In this document: positions 1 to 11,722 of the stretch, one piece after another | Layout: each line of letters begins with the position of its first letter | How positions within the stretch are numbered: the first letter of the stretch is position 1 | Source of the DNA: Gordius sp. MW1 | Lineage: Eukaryota > Nematomorpha > Gordioida > Gordea > Gordiidae | DNA length: 64,000 nt | Direction: 5' to 3' | NCBI GenBank assembly: GCA_964036665.1 | Contig: OZ038526.1 | Location: forward strand, 5,394,001-5,458,000 | Program-made: the position numbers and the translations under genes | Notes under the pieces: generated by a model | What the model saw: the letters and a program-made list of their open reading frames with translations, nothing else | What the model was told of the DNA's origin: nothing | Database searches by the model: none

Positions 1-3000
1 CAAAGTGCGCGCATGACCTTAGGAGTTGAGGTCGAGCCTTGGGCTCATTTTTCCAAAAGACATCTTTTATCTAAGTGACATTTAATTAGGAAGACTTTTA
101 ATTGAAATTTGTGGGCTGAATCAAATTTTATATAAGATGGGTTCAACCGTCAAAAAATCTTATAGTCGTAATTAGTGTAAGGGCGTATGTAACATAGCTT
201 CCATTTAATTTATCTTAAGAAATTTGCTATAACCTCGAGATAATGAGACAAATCTCTATAATGTTTCAAATAGTATTGTTGGTTTAGAACGCTTAGGTGA
301 ACTACATAAATTGCTTTAAATCTCGGTTGATTTGTTAAAAACGCTTTTTTGAAAGATGTGGGGGACATTTTGACAAAAATTAAGTTCCCCCTAGAGGAAT
401 AAATTCCATAAATAACTTTAATAATTTATTTCAAAGTAATAACCCCTTTTGGATTAATTTTTGCATTTTTATCTTTTCCGTGTTAAAGAATGTGAGTGCC
501 AAGCCAAGGGCATTTAAAAGAATTTATTAACGTTAAATTTGGTGGCTATGAAAAACAAAACGGTGTTTTAAGTTGCTAAAAAGTTCTAAAAACAGCTTCC
601 AAAAAAATGTAATTAATCTTTTTATAAAGCATAAATGTCCCTTAGCCGTGTCTCTTATAAATTCAACCGCGATGTGTGTCAAATTGTTAAGCATTTAGCC
701 ATAGGCGGCTCAAAAACTTTATAAATATATTATTTTTCCCCTCAAAAGCATAAATATATGCCACGTGCCATTTTTCTAAGGTATAATAGCAGAACCGTTA
801 CCTAAGGTTATTAATTTGATAACAATTTTGGAATATTTTAGTGTAACAATATTTACGAATAATATTACATAAACATGTTCGCACCTATTTAACCAACTGC
901 TCAATTTTGTTGTTCCTTTATGTTTTTTATTCACGCTTTAATTTGATTGGAATGAAGTATATAAGTTGCTATTCCAAATTTAAATGTGAAAATTATAGGT
1001 TACATTTTATTTTATATTTAAAATTAAATAATAAACACCTAAAAAACTCGATAGGTCGGAGGAGGTGTATAACCACTTCTATCCCTCCTCGGAAACGTCA
1101 TTTAAATGCACCTTTTAATATTCTTTTTTATAAATTAGCTAATTTAAAAGGGGTTAAGGAAAGGTTGAAAGTTTTCCCCTATATGACAAGATTGCGTACC
1201 ACCATTGATATAAGTGAGGGTTAATCGCATAAACCTTATTCATGTATGAATTAAGGTTAGTCTTATGGTAATTGAAAAATTTAAAGTCATCTTTGTAAAA
1301 GTTGACTTAAATTCTACATAAAAATTGATAGTAATAAAATACCGTTAAAAATAAGGTAAGGTGCATTTATAAAGTTTGGGTCGTGCTAAATTCAAACTCC
1401 ACTTATAAAAATATAAGGAATTGCAAAGAATTGAGTGAGTGTGCGCCTTGAGAAAAATGACATTTTTAACGTAAATATTCAGTAATAGAAAAAATGCTTT
1501 ACTCTCCAAAAACCTTTTATATAAAAAAGTTAACAACGCGCGAGGGATGAGGCGAACTCTTAAATAGTGGTTTTACAACTATATATTTTCTCTATTTATT
1601 AAGAAAATCCAAATAAATTTAGCTTAATTTTTATAAAATTTGTATATTCGAATAAAAATTTATTATGGTGTAAAGCTTTGTCGATTTCATTCCGACTTAA
1701 TAAAGTGACACCGTGATTCAGTTTTGCTCTTCTTTATGCGCCAATTTTTGACAAAGAATTCAGGCAGCATTTATTTCACCTTTGATTAAGCGAGGGAATT
1801 TAATGGGGAATTTTATAATTATATGTTAAACGTCAACCCATTTGTCAAAATGAACATAATGTCGCATTTATCTAAAAGTTCAAAAATGATCCGTTTCTTT
1901 TTACCAGAAATAGACTTAAGAGCGTCTGTATGACAAGAAAAGCCGTGAACTTAACTCTTTAATACACTAAGCGTATGATTTTGACTGCAGGTTGAACGTT
2001 TCTCTGATTAAAATTGTTCAAAGTAAGGCGGTGCCTTATTTGTCAGATGACAAAAGGAAGTTTAATTACCTTTAGATTATTTATTTAAACGGTACATAAT
2101 CTCCCCCTCCCTATTTAACATTAAATTTGTAGTGGATAGTTTATAACGCTTAAACATATTTATGATGATTGAACACACAATCTCAATTAATTACCTTAAT
2201 TAAAATAATTTTCAACCGCTTAACCTTTAAACGCACATTTTTTCCCACACTAGTGAATAAAAAGGTTCCCAGCAAAAGGTACAGAAACAGACAATGTTTG
2301 CTTTGAGTCGCCGAGCTATAGAATAATTTATAGCCCTCTCTAGTCTCACATATGTACTATCTAATCTATACTATATCTATTTATATAGAGCGAAGGGAGG
2401 GGGGGGGGCGAATAGTTGAGAAAGATAGCCTACACAGAGGGAAAGAAACATTACGGAATTTAAGTCATTTATGCTCGGAGGTAAACGTTTTTATTCCCCG
2501 TGTGCCAGCGTCCCTGCTACCTCTACATTGATGTGATGTGTGTGACAATTTCGATGTGTCAAACGAAACCCGTCTATCTATTGGTCTTGCTTCTCGCATG
2601 GGTGCCCCTTCTCGCAGTCGTTTTAGTGGGGAAAACAAGAAGAGTCTTAGCTATAAGATGGGGAACTTGACACATAGTGTCAAACAATATCTCCTCGGGC
2701 TTTGATAAAAAATAAATTAATCTACCATACCGTCTTCGTTGTAGGTCTATAAATATTATCTACAATATCGCATTGATGAATACAATACAGTGTTTATATT
2801 TAGTTTGCATTCATTATAGTTTTAAATCGGCCGTAGTACCTCAATACGTTTCATTATTATTGTTCTCGATGAATTGAATAGTAATAAAGCATCAAAAACC
2901 CACAATCGATCAACAATATTTTAAACACCCCGCTACTGCACCTATATGTGCGTCCCATATAGCTGTTGTAGATAATGTAGTGCAGTTGATCACACATTAT

Positions 3001-3838
3001 CTTTAGATTTACATATCCCCCCCCCCCCTGCACTTAGCTATTAATCAGACACTGACTGATAAAATCTCTCACTTTCACCCTCCTTTTGTTGCTATTCTCT
3101 GTCGCAAAAGATATTCCGCCGTACTACAAATTAACACATAATTCGCTCGACGACCCAGGAGAGGTGCGGCCGACATATTTGTTTAATCGTTGTCCTCTAA
3201 CAAAGGACAAACCAAGGTCCAGTAACTAACTGGAAGCCATATTCAAATTTGCCATTATAGAGCCTTAAAAAGTAATGCTCGATTTTACTTCGTCCGCTCG
3301 TTGCACTGTTGAAATTTAATTTTTTTCTCGCATTTATTTTCTCCTCCCCTTCTCCTCCCTTTATAATCATAACGGCAAGCACACAAATAACTCTAGCTGT
3401 GTGCAACGATGTAAATGCGTGTTGCAGGTAACATCGTAATCTAATTAAAATCATATATTTTTCCCGTTCATTTCCCTATCCCCCTCCTTAATACCTGTCA
3501 TTCTTGCGCCTTAACCTTCCTACGTTCTCCCTTCGCTGATTTTGACTATTCGCATACTATTGACGCACTTTGGTCCTTACTTTATCACTTTACCCAATTG
3601 ACAATTAGCATATGCCCACTTTCCACATATCATCCTCTTGCCAAAAAAGTTAAAACACCGTTGCATCTTCAGGTAGAGAATCATTATGCCATAATTAATA
3701 TATTTGTACACGGTCAAATTTTACTTCATAATAAAATCTACCTTTAAAAACCTGCTTAAAACTAAAAAAATTATGGTTAAATTTATTTTAATCTTTATCT
3801 ATTTTTAAAATCCGTTTAGATTCTATTTCTGGACAAAA
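1..3838. other. Intergenic sequence upstream of the FAM43-like gene
   Basis: No supported gene is seen on either strand. The short open frames here (for example about 907-1224 + and 3197-3454 -) have biased AT-rich composition, no recognisable domain and no splice context. There are homopolymer runs (G-run near 2398-2408, C-run near 3018-3027) and pyrimidine-rich stretches around 3340-3360 and 3460-3500. The last few hundred bases should hold the promoter and 5' UTR of the downstream gene, but I cannot place a start site. Confidence 0.6.
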
Positions 3839-6217
3839 ATGAAAAATCCATTTAACATTTTGAAACGTATTTCTTCATCTGATAATATTTTGGAGCTAAA
3901 TGGTCCCCAAGTTTATTATAAAGCGCGTTACATTGGTAACACGCCGTGTATGACCGTTAAAGGTGAAGGGTGCGCCAATAAATCTATAGCCAATTTATGG
4001 TATAATTATTCGGGGTGTCGTAAGTCCTTGGACCCCACCCCTAAAACCACATGTACAAGCATACCCAAAGGTAACCTACCCGAAACACAGATACTGACGT
4101 CGGCCAAAATGTCGACTAATCAACTCAATACGCGCCGCGATTCTTTAGTTACAATAGATGATAGGAATGATGCTAAGGCTTTGCCTGCAGCTACCTATTT
4201 GCTATCACAAGACAAACTCCTAGCGAAAGTTGATCGCACCCTATCTGCCCCCGTTCGACCCAAAGACATCGATAATGGGGCCTATCCCAGAGTCAGGTTA
4301 CACATATCACCTCTCGGCATCGAGCTAAGACCTGAACCCACGAAAGGCTGGCTTAAAAACGCAATCCAAAATTCTGGGGATAGCCCTAACCGGGTTTTTG
4401 AATACAAGGCCCGTCGGATACTTCACGTCACTGCGCACCCCGATTTCCCCGGCTTATTTGCTTGGGTTTACCGACACAACGACGGGAAGCGAAACAAACC
4501 CGAATGTCGATGCCACGCCATCCTCTTGCTACCCCAAACCGTAGTGTCCAACCATCTCAACAGTCCATCCCAAAATTCTTCGCCGCTATCACCCCCCTAC
4601 TTCCTTTTAAATCGCGCATCGAGCGATCAGGTTCCCTCCCACGAAATTGCGAGCAACGATTGCCCCATTAAATTGCTCAAATGGAATGAAGATTCGCGTG
4701 ACACTAAACCATACAACAATCATTCTTTAGCCAGGCTACATAGTTGGGACGCAACCGATTCCGTGCAGCTAGAATCTACATTTGTGCAAAAACGGGCCCT
4801 ATTCCGAACACAACACAAGTCATCGTCCTTTCAAAGCGACACTTTTGACGTGGATATAATGTCATTTATAGATCCCGCCACGACCCTCTACCTTTGTGCC
4901 GAAGCACTAGCTACACAAGTGAACCAAATGCTTAGTACTGCGCTTAAGGAGTACCGAAAAGAGCGTTTGCTGCGTCAGCGCCATCGCCTTTTCTGTGAAA
5001 CATTGGCCAAAAAGCAGAGATACCCCGTTACCCCCCAAACCAAAAATAGCGCCAACGGGCCGCATGCCGTCATTCAAAAATACAACATTTTGCCCAAACG
5101 CAGAGAAACACTTCTAGGGGAGATGGTAAAAGTTTTTAAGGAAAAAAACTTTCACAGCTACAACGGTTACCGGGATAAATCGGGTGCGCCATTTAAAGTA
5201 ACGCCCCCCATCACCGGGCATGGAAATATGGGCAAGAACCACCTGGCCGTCCCATTTCGCAAATCATTTAAAAAGACTTGTTCGCGATCACTCTCTAGAA
5301 TGCCTTTGGCCATATCATATGAAATGAGTGGTGACGAAGAAGAGGATTCATGTACGAAAGTTGATACTCCCGAATATGTGCCATCAGAATTAGAAAATAA
5401 ATTAGACTTAGGATTGAGTCACAGCATCGTTAAAGAGCCAACCTTTCTGACTAGTTACGGCATACAGACTGACCGTATGGCCCAATCTACTCTTAAGCGC
5501 TCGTTTAGTTATAATCATCTAATTCACCAACGATCGCAATTGTATCGGAATGATAAAGGGAAGTATTGTCATAGTTATCAAGACATTTCTATAAAAATCC
5601 ACCACATTAGTAGTTATTCAATCCAAGAAAAGAGTTTGTACATTTTGGGGGAAAACTTTGAAAATTCTGAGACGCAAAGTATTAGAGTCGGAGTTAAAGG
5701 CTATCTACGCTTAAACCAGTCTTTACCTAACTTGTGTGCCATCCATTTTGACGGTTTAGTCGAGGGCGAAGACAAGTCGTGGCCTACCAAACCGACGTTT
5801 AAGAACTGGAAAACTTTTAATAAAACCCTAGTCGAGCCACTTTTAATTACGCGATCATATTCCGCGCTTGAAATAAACAGACCCCTGACTAATCGGCTAC
5901 ATGTTCGAGCTTGTGAATTGATGAAATCAAAACTTGAACTCTCTTCCGACATGTACGAAGAGGACAGTGTAGTTTCCGAAGAATCTGGTTACATTGAGGG
6001 TGCGCCCAACAGTAGCGAGGCCAGTCCCGAGCCCATTAGGTATCGAGATTACGCTAGAAATCATCCCTCCAACCCTTCGGACGATGAAATTTTACCCAAC
6101 ACGAACGTCAAAACCGAATTAGTCTGTGAGAGTAGATCACGTTATAAAAAACCTTATCTGTCCCATGATAATGCGTGTTATCTCGTTCCTAAAATAGTGT
6201 CAATAACACACCTTTAA
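3839..6217 (+). CDS. FAM43: FAM43-like PTB/PID domain protein, intronless
   Basis: This single uninterrupted frame encodes 792 aa. The N-terminal part resembles the PTB/PID domain of the FAM43A/B family. The first strand reads YKARYIGN (residues about 27-34), followed by KGEGC (41-45) and an aromatic helix (NLWYNY, 52-57). After a roughly 85-residue Ser/Thr-rich insert come RVRLHISPLGIELRP (151-165), the HVTAHPDFPGLFAWVYRH block (196-213) and CRCHAILLL (223-231). A second insert of about 100 residues precedes the closing amphipathic, basic helix (about 343-385, ending in KERLLRQRHRLF). The rest is low-complexity, with an acidic Ser/Glu segment near 700-730. Vertebrate FAM43A is about 420 aa, so this protein is much longer. 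PTB folds bind peptide or lipid ligands at membranes; the family's role is poorly defined. The start is the first ATG, and upstream sequence is stop-rich. Codon positions keep higher GC than the flanks, as expected of a real gene. The family call rests on remembered motifs, not an alignment. Confidence 0.85.
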   Translation: MKNPFNILKRISSSDNILELNGPQVYYKARYIGNTPCMTVKGEGCANKSIANLWYNYSGCRKSLDPTPKTTCTSIPKGNLPETQILTSAKMSTNQLNTRRDSLVTIDDRNDAKALPAATYLLSQDKLLAKVDRTLSAPVRPKDIDNGAYPRVRLHISPLGIELRPEPTKGWLKNAIQNSGDSPNRVFEYKARRILHVTAHPDFPGLFAWVYRHNDGKRNKPECRCHAILLLPQTVVSNHLNSPSQNSSPLSPPYFLLNRASSDQVPSHEIASNDCPIKLLKWNEDSRDTKPYNNHSLARLHSWDATDSVQLESTFVQKRALFRTQHKSSSFQSDTFDVDIMSFIDPATTLYLCAEALATQVNQMLSTALKEYRKERLLRQRHRLFCETLAKKQRYPVTPQTKNSANGPHAVIQKYNILPKRRETLLGEMVKVFKEKNFHSYNGYRDKSGAPFKVTPPITGHGNMGKNHLAVPFRKSFKKTCSRSLSRMPLAISYEMSGDEEEDSCTKVDTPEYVPSELENKLDLGLSHSIVKEPTFLTSYGIQTDRMAQSTLKRSFSYNHLIHQRSQLYRNDKGKYCHSYQDISIKIHHISSYSIQEKSLYILGENFENSETQSIRVGVKGYLRLNQSLPNLCAIHFDGLVEGEDKSWPTKPTFKNWKTFNKTLVEPLLITRSYSALEINRPLTNRLHVRACELMKSKLELSSDMYEEDSVVSEESGYIEGAPNSSEASPEPIRYRDYARNHPSNPSDDEILPNTNVKTELVCESRSRYKKPYLSHDNACYLVPKIVSITHL

Positions 6218-6309
6218 TTTTATTTTTACATCAACCATAAACTTATATGTATGCTGTTTATTTTGTCACTCACTACTTAATTCATTTATGTGATTGATCG
6301 TACAGCCAT

Positions 6310-6315
6310 AATAAA
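6310..6315 (+). terminator. Candidate polyadenylation signal of the FAM43-like gene
   Basis: An AATAAA hexamer lies about 95 bases after the FAM43-like stop codon. Further AATAAA-like hexamers occur near 6799, so the real 3' end could be later. Confidence 0.45.
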
Positions 6316-6381
6316 ATTGTAGTCGCCTTGTGAATTAGTAATATAATCGAAACCTATAGGTAGCTGAACTATTTATATGAT

Positions 6382-6436
6382 GATAGTTAATTTGGTCTAT
6401 AACCAAAATATAATATGGTAAACATCTGCTGGGAAC
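6382..6436 (+). repeat. Direct repeat, copy 1 (partner at 9472)
   Basis: About 50 bases reading TGATAGTTAATTT, then GGTCTATAACCAAAATATAA and on to AACATCTGCT recur almost unchanged at 9472-9526, with a 3-bp indel. The two copies bracket roughly 3.1 kb of hAT-related debris just downstream of the FAM43-like gene. Confidence 0.7.
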
Positions 6437-6834
6437 AAAAAATGTCAAAATATTTACAATTTAATGTCTTAAAAACTGATTTTTCCTATCATATATAGAT
6501 ATCAGATTATTGGCTACAAGTGCTATAACATTAATTAGATGCAAAATATTTTCTAGTATTTTCCGGTCATTATTAATAATATTAAATTAATATCATAATT
6601 TTATCACTCCTCTGCCCAAATTTATTGATAAAAAAACGTTTGTTTGTAGGTCTTAATATGTGGAAAGGATCATAAAGTATTATGAAATGAAATTTAACAT
6701 GCATGTATCTTAGAATTGTTGAGAAAGTTTAAACATAATACCGATCTAATTTTTTTGTAATGCATTTAATATTGTTTTGTCTTTACTGCGTTTGAGAATA
6801 AACATTTTTATAATTTTATTTAAAGTCCTACACC

Positions 6835-6996
6835 CAGAGGCGTAGCTAGCCTTTTTGCCTTGGGGGTGGGGCTGAGCTGGTCAAATAGGGGGGGGGGCAA
6901 AAAAAACTCCTACGCACACCCTTATGAATAAAAAATATTTATGTTTTGCCCCCCCCCCCCCAATCCAAAACCCAAATACGACCATGGGTCAAATGC
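6835..6996 (+). mobile_element. hAT-type MITE copy with G-run and C-run
   Basis: The left end reads CAGAGGCGTAGCTAGCC and the right end carries the decayed mate TACGACCATGGG. Inside are a G-run (6887-6896) and a C-run (6950-6960) that can pair. This is a diverged copy of the CATGGGCGTAGCCAGG family found at 16931, 27063, 33289, 35008, 36986 and 62290. The left end could instead belong to a longer element that includes the transposase debris at 8040-8720. Confidence 0.55.
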
Positions 6997-8039
6997 AAGT
7001 GAACATTTTTTCCATCATAAACGTTGGACAAACTTAAAATTAACATCACACTAATATGTCCCCCCATGTTTATAGGGCATAAAATAAATAAATTTATTCA
7101 TAAATAAAACAAAGTGATGTAGTTGAAACAATATAGAAAATTTCACATGGTATAATAAGTTTTGTATAAATGAATTGTAAGGGTACAAAGTGGAACGGGG
7201 AAATTGACAAGAAATTTTTGACATTTTAAAAAATAATGCAAATAGTTAAAAAACTGTACAACAAAGTTTTTATAAAAATATTTTTATGCCGCAACCCCAA
7301 TAATCTTGGTCATATATAAAAAATTATAATTTTACATATGCAATATTGGTAGCATTTTAAGGCAGGTTTTATATCAGGAAAACAATGAGAACATTTAAAA
7401 GCCTTTTTTTAGGTTAGATCCTCAAAAGGCGCAATTATAACATAAAATATAAAAAATATTAATTATGAAATTAAAATCAGTATTTAGAAGTTATTGCCCC
7501 TTATAGATATATTTGCACAAACCCCCCCCCCCTTACACCACCTAAAAACTAAAATGAACTAATAAATTTAATGGCTAAATGAACCTTAAAAATATTCTGT
7601 CAAAAGTAAATGAATAAAAATTTCATTTAATAATTTTAGATAAAATTAGAGATGTGAGATGCACAGAACAACTTAGCGTTTAGACAACCATAATGAATTT
7701 TTTTAGGATTTTTATCTCTTGAAAGTTTTGATGCGTTAACAATTGTATGAAATTCAGGAATTGGTTATTAATATTAATTTACCAAACTTATGATAAAGGG
7801 AAAAAATGGTGTACAAACTATTTTTTGGAAAACTATTGGCTTTATATGTGCATGTGGTACATAAAAATATGCAAGATATGTTAAACAATAAGCATGTGAG
7901 ATGGACAATTAAATTGAATTCAGGATGGATTTTTCGTAAATTTAATAATGTTTTAATATATTTTGAAAGTTTTAAAAAGTTTAAAACAAGTTTAAAAGCC
8001 CAGATAATTTTTCATTAAATATTAAAATTAGTATTTTAA

Positions 8040-8720
8040 TAGTAGTTCATTAAGCCTTTTACTCGATGTTGCAAACGAATTTATAATATCATCCGGGGGA
8101 ATAACATTTATAAAGTTAGTTCTAAGCTCAATAAAGCTAAGGAAGATTACCTATCTTGTCCAATTGTGGAACGAAGATAAGTTTTAATCCGTTTTAGCAA
8201 TGAAAACGATCTTTCGCATGAACATGAAGTTATTGGGATAGTTAAAATTATTTTAATCAAAATAATAAAATTTGGAAACACTGTTGAGGGCAAAATTTTA
8301 ATAAGTGAAAAATATCATTGCATTTCATTTTATTCGATGATAAAGAGTTATAAAATGTTACATAATTTTTTGCCATTTCTATTTCGCAATCTTCCAGTTT
8401 TAATTCATAATGGTTAATTATGATTTATCGCAAAAAAAGAGGATGAAGGGTTTAAACCTTTTAAGGACTTATATAAATTACAATTAATTTCCGAAAATCT
8501 TATGTTTAATTCTGCTATCTCGATGATAGGATATTATAAATCAAAATGAATAAGTAGATTCAAAAGAGTAAAATGTGTCATACTTTTTTGGTTTTTTAAT
8601 ACGTTTAGAAGGCACTAAATCAAAAATTGCAGCTAAATCTTTTGCCTCATTATAAAGAATTTGATTAAATACCTTTTGATTTGACTTATTGCTTGGAGGT
8701 TTAATTGTTTGCTATTCATA
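8040..8720 (-). pseudogene. Decayed hAT (Tip100/Zaphod, ZMYM1-like) transposase C-terminus
   Basis: Reading the - strand from about 8230 down gives a peptide with CERSFSLLKRIKTYLRSTIGQ-like text, then SSLALLSLE. This is the hAT C-terminal dimerisation signature of ZMYM1/Zaphod-type transposases (typically CERSFS.LRRLKTYLRSTMGQ.RL..LALL). Stops and frame breaks interrupt it on both sides. Up to about 8720 only patches of the same frame type remain, so it is long dead. It lies among short elements whose ends (GGCGTAGCCAGG) suit this transposase group. No intact open frame remains. Confidence 0.65.
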
Positions 8721-8801
8721 TTAATTAATAAAAGTAAAGTGGAAATTAATTATAAAAAACTCGGGTTTTAAATTAATATTAATTATTAAATTATGTCAAC
8801 C

Positions 8802-8977
8802 CAGGCGCGTAGCCAATTAGGGTTAAGGGTTAGGGTATAGGGTTAAGGGTTAGGTTTAGGGTTAAGGGTTAGGGGTTAGGGTTAGGGTTAAGGTTAGGGG
8901 TTAGGGTTAAGGGTTAGGGTTAAGGGTTAGGGTTAAGGGTTAGGGTTAAGGGTTAGGGTTAGGGTTAGGTTTAGGGT

Positions 8978-9009
<32 letters not shown>

Positions 9010-9319
9010 CCCCGGCATTAAAAAGAGGGTAAAAAATAAGGGGAGCGGGAATTTTCTACCCCCTTGACCAAAATTTCAAATTTTTTTGAAGGTTCATGTT
9101 CTTTTTTTAGGTATAAAATCGGTAGTAAATGCGCTGATTAAAGAAGTGAGGAGATTTTTCCAAAGCTAGTTATATAGCGCCTTGAAGTTTCGCATATATT
9201 GTACGCGAAGTTTACTTTGGTTACATTATAAACCCATAAATTGCATAGCAATTAATAAAAGTGTCGAAAAATCTTTTGAATTTTTCTTCCCCCTTGAGAA
9301 AATCCTGGCTACGCGCCTT
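8802..9319 (+). mobile_element. TIR-bounded element carrying a telomere-like array
   Basis: The ends are inverted copies of each other: AGGCGCGTAGCCA at 8803-8815 and TGGCTACGCGCCT at 9306-9318. The flanks GTCAACCC and GTCCAACTC may be a decayed 8-bp duplication. The element holds the TTAGGG-like array (8820-9010) and, near 9226-9258, the terminal motif of another family (CCCATAAATTGCATAGCAAT), so it is nested or composite. Confidence 0.55.
8820..9010 (+). repeat. Interstitial TTAGGG-like telomeric repeat array
   Basis: About 190 bases of G-strand repeats mix TTAGGG with TTAAGGG, TTTAGGG and TTAGGGG units. The array ends abruptly at GGTCCCC. Unique DNA and genes lie on both sides, so this is not a chromosome end. 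The irregular units argue for an old array or repair-inserted telomeric DNA. Confidence 0.9.
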
Positions 9320-9471
9320 TGTCCAACTCAACAATTTGACACCCTTTATTTTTATTTGTAATATTATAATTAAAACTTTTATTCAGAAACAATAATAATA
9401 ATCTTTATATTGTTTCTTAATTAAGATAAAAAATAAGGGGCCCAGGAGGGGCCCAAGATTTTTCGCCTGTG

Positions 9472-9526
9472 ATAGTTAATTTGAAGGTCTATAACCAAAA
9501 TATAATATGGTAAACATCTGCTCGTG
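9472..9526 (+). repeat. Direct repeat, copy 2 (partner at 6382)
   Basis: Near-identical to 6382-6436 with a 3-base insertion (TTTGAAGGTC versus TTTGGTC). After AACATCTGCT the two flanks diverge completely. Confidence 0.7.
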
Positions 9527-10664
9527 ATATAAAATGTATGTTTTTCCGAAATTTGAACCAATCATGTTACTCAAAAAATCACGTGATTGACAAAAAAAGT
9601 ACCTTTTTCGTGTTTTCAACGAATGTGGAGGCGTGATTGACGATTACGCGATCTCAAACGCTACGTCGTCTCATACGCTACACCGGCCGCGATAGCCCCA
9701 GCATGATCATTGCACTTTAAGTTGTTTTTATAGATGATTGAACTCATCAAATTTATAAATTTACACATAAATATAGTAGAATAGTCAATACTTATTACTT
9801 TAGTATATGTTTAAAGTTGGCGGAACAATTAATTTTTGAATAATTGACAAAATTCGAAAAATTAAAAAAGGACGTTTTAGCCCAAATCTTATTTTCTGCA
9901 TATTTTTTTTGTAACAAAAGTTAACCCAAATATTTTTTGTGCCTAATATGTGCCTTAATAGAGTGCATTTAAGATTTAAATTTGAGGTCAAAATAAGCAT
10001 AAATGACAAAATTAATTGAGAGGACGTGTATAGTCCCGGTAAAGGAATAGCCCCGGTTTCCCCTACAGCACAGCTAGTAATACATATAAATTACATACAT
10101 ATATCTCTTTTAGATAATAATTGGTCTATTAGAGTGATAAACTATAGGTAATAATTGATATAAATATGCAGCACGCAAAGGTGATTCCCCCCTATTTCGC
10201 GAAACAGTCACGTTCGATTTAGGGATCGTTATCGACTTGCAGTAGGCTGGTTCGCCTTGACTTTAAGCTAGGGTTATTAAAAATAAACTGGCAAATGTGA
10301 GGCCGGTTTATCTGATTACCATGAACATCCGATTCTAACTCCTCCCGTCTAAGCTCCGTTCCCTAAAGCTGATAGCCGACACGGTTACACTCCTAAATAT
10401 AAATGTTATTACTAATTTAAAATTGAAGAGACACATTGAAGTTGAAACATTTAATGACACTCCGTACGAAAAGGGGCTAAATAAAGCAAAAAATATGTAT
10501 ATAGTAATAGAACAAACAAAATTTTAGTTAGTAATAAATAGATGAGACAGAATAAGTTTGAGGGATATTGGGAGTTTATACTGTGACAAGGTAGTAAATA
10601 AGCACGTAAAGCGGGAAACATTATAATAACATTCTTTAACTTAAGAAGCTGATGTTTTTTTAAT
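9527..10664. other. Intergenic, no gene seen
   Basis: This is AT-rich DNA with a more GC-rich patch at about 9620-9710 (CpG-containing) and another at 10180-10395. Neither patch gives a sustained open frame or recognised repeat. The open stretch at 9800-10009 on the - strand has no domain and biased composition. Confidence 0.5.
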
Positions 10665-11514
10665 TTATTGCTGTGCAATTTATGGGCTCGTTTTTTGTTG
10701 TCCATCCGTCCGTCGTCCGTCGTCCACCAAGTTATTTGCCCCAGACTTCTGACCTGGAGGTTCGAGTTCAATCCCAGGAGGAGAGGACGAATTTTTTTTT
10801 TTTTAATTTAATTAATATTTTGTTCTTGTTAATACCATTGATTTGATAATATGACTTTTTGACCGTCCGTAGGCTACTGACCAATGAAAAAAATGACCAT
10901 TGGCCAAATAAATCGTAATTTTATTTCTTCGTTTTTGAATTGGGTATATTAGGTTAACATTAATAATTACCCTATGCCCTCCCCTACAAGGGCCTATGCC
11001 TCTACTGATATGGGTCCCTGTGCCCCTACAAAAGCCTATGCCTCTACTGATGTGGGTTCAAATCCCGGCGCTGGAGGTTCGAGTTCAATCCCGGGAGAGG
11101 ACGAATTTTTTTTTTTAATTTAAATTAATATTTAGTTCTTGTTAATACTATTGATAATATGACTTTTTAACCGTCCGCAGGCTACTGACCAATGAAAAAA
11201 TGACCAATGGCCAAATAAATCGAAATTTTATTTTTTTGTTTTTGAATTGGGTATATTAGGTTAACATTGATAATTGCCCTATGCCTCTACTGATATGGGT
11301 CCCTGGGGCTCACTTTCCATTTTGTTTGTCACGCTGTTCGTGTCACGCACCGAATGTGTTGTCTTGCACCGAATGTTTTGTCACGCTGTTTACTTTTATT
11401 AATAATTGCGATTATTAATTTAACTAGTTTTTGGGTTCGAATCCCGGGTTTTTTTTTGACTCTTATGATTGTTCTTGTTACTACCATTGATAATAAGACT
11501 TTTTGGCCCTCCGT
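10665..11514 (-). mobile_element. R-family repeat element, truncated (copy 1)
   Basis: It begins with the family's terminal hairpin motif (TGCTGTGCAATTTATGGGCTC) followed by GTCC/GTCGTCC units (10701-10727). Repeated blocks then contain CTACTGACCAATGAAAAAA, TGACCATTGGCCAAAT and B-box-like text (GGTTCGAGTTCAATCCC). The other end is lost where GTGCTGAGAACGCGTTC sequence begins at about 11515. Compared with complete copies it lies in reverse orientation. Confidence 0.65.
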
Positions 11515-11722
11515 TGGGTGCTGAGAACGCGTTCAAATTTTATGAACTTCATGAACGGCGTTCTTTTATTTTTTCGTGAACTTTGAACGTGAACGCGTTC
11601 CTTTTTTTGATGAACGCGTTCGAATTTAACGTTCGTCAATTTTAAAAATCCTTTTTTATTTTTATTTATTTGAAAATTAATGTTAATCCGTATTTTTAAC
11701 AAAAAAGTCTTATATTTTTTAA
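11515..11722 (+). repeat. hAT-like terminal region with GAACGCGTTC arrays (left)
   Basis: Several near-palindromes GAACGCGTTC and GAACGT lie at about 11525-11650 and run into AAAAGTCTTATATTTTTT. The same features recur in inverted order at 16370-16575, so the two stretches look like about 200-bp inverted ends of one 5-kb element. Repeated subterminal motifs are usual transposase-binding sites in hAT elements. Confidence 0.6.

Noticed and set aside
907..1224. 105-codon open frame on the + strand
   Set aside because: Biased residues, no domain, no splice or promoter context.
8820..9010. A chromosome end
   Set aside because: Unique sequence and genes continue on both sides and the repeat is irregular.
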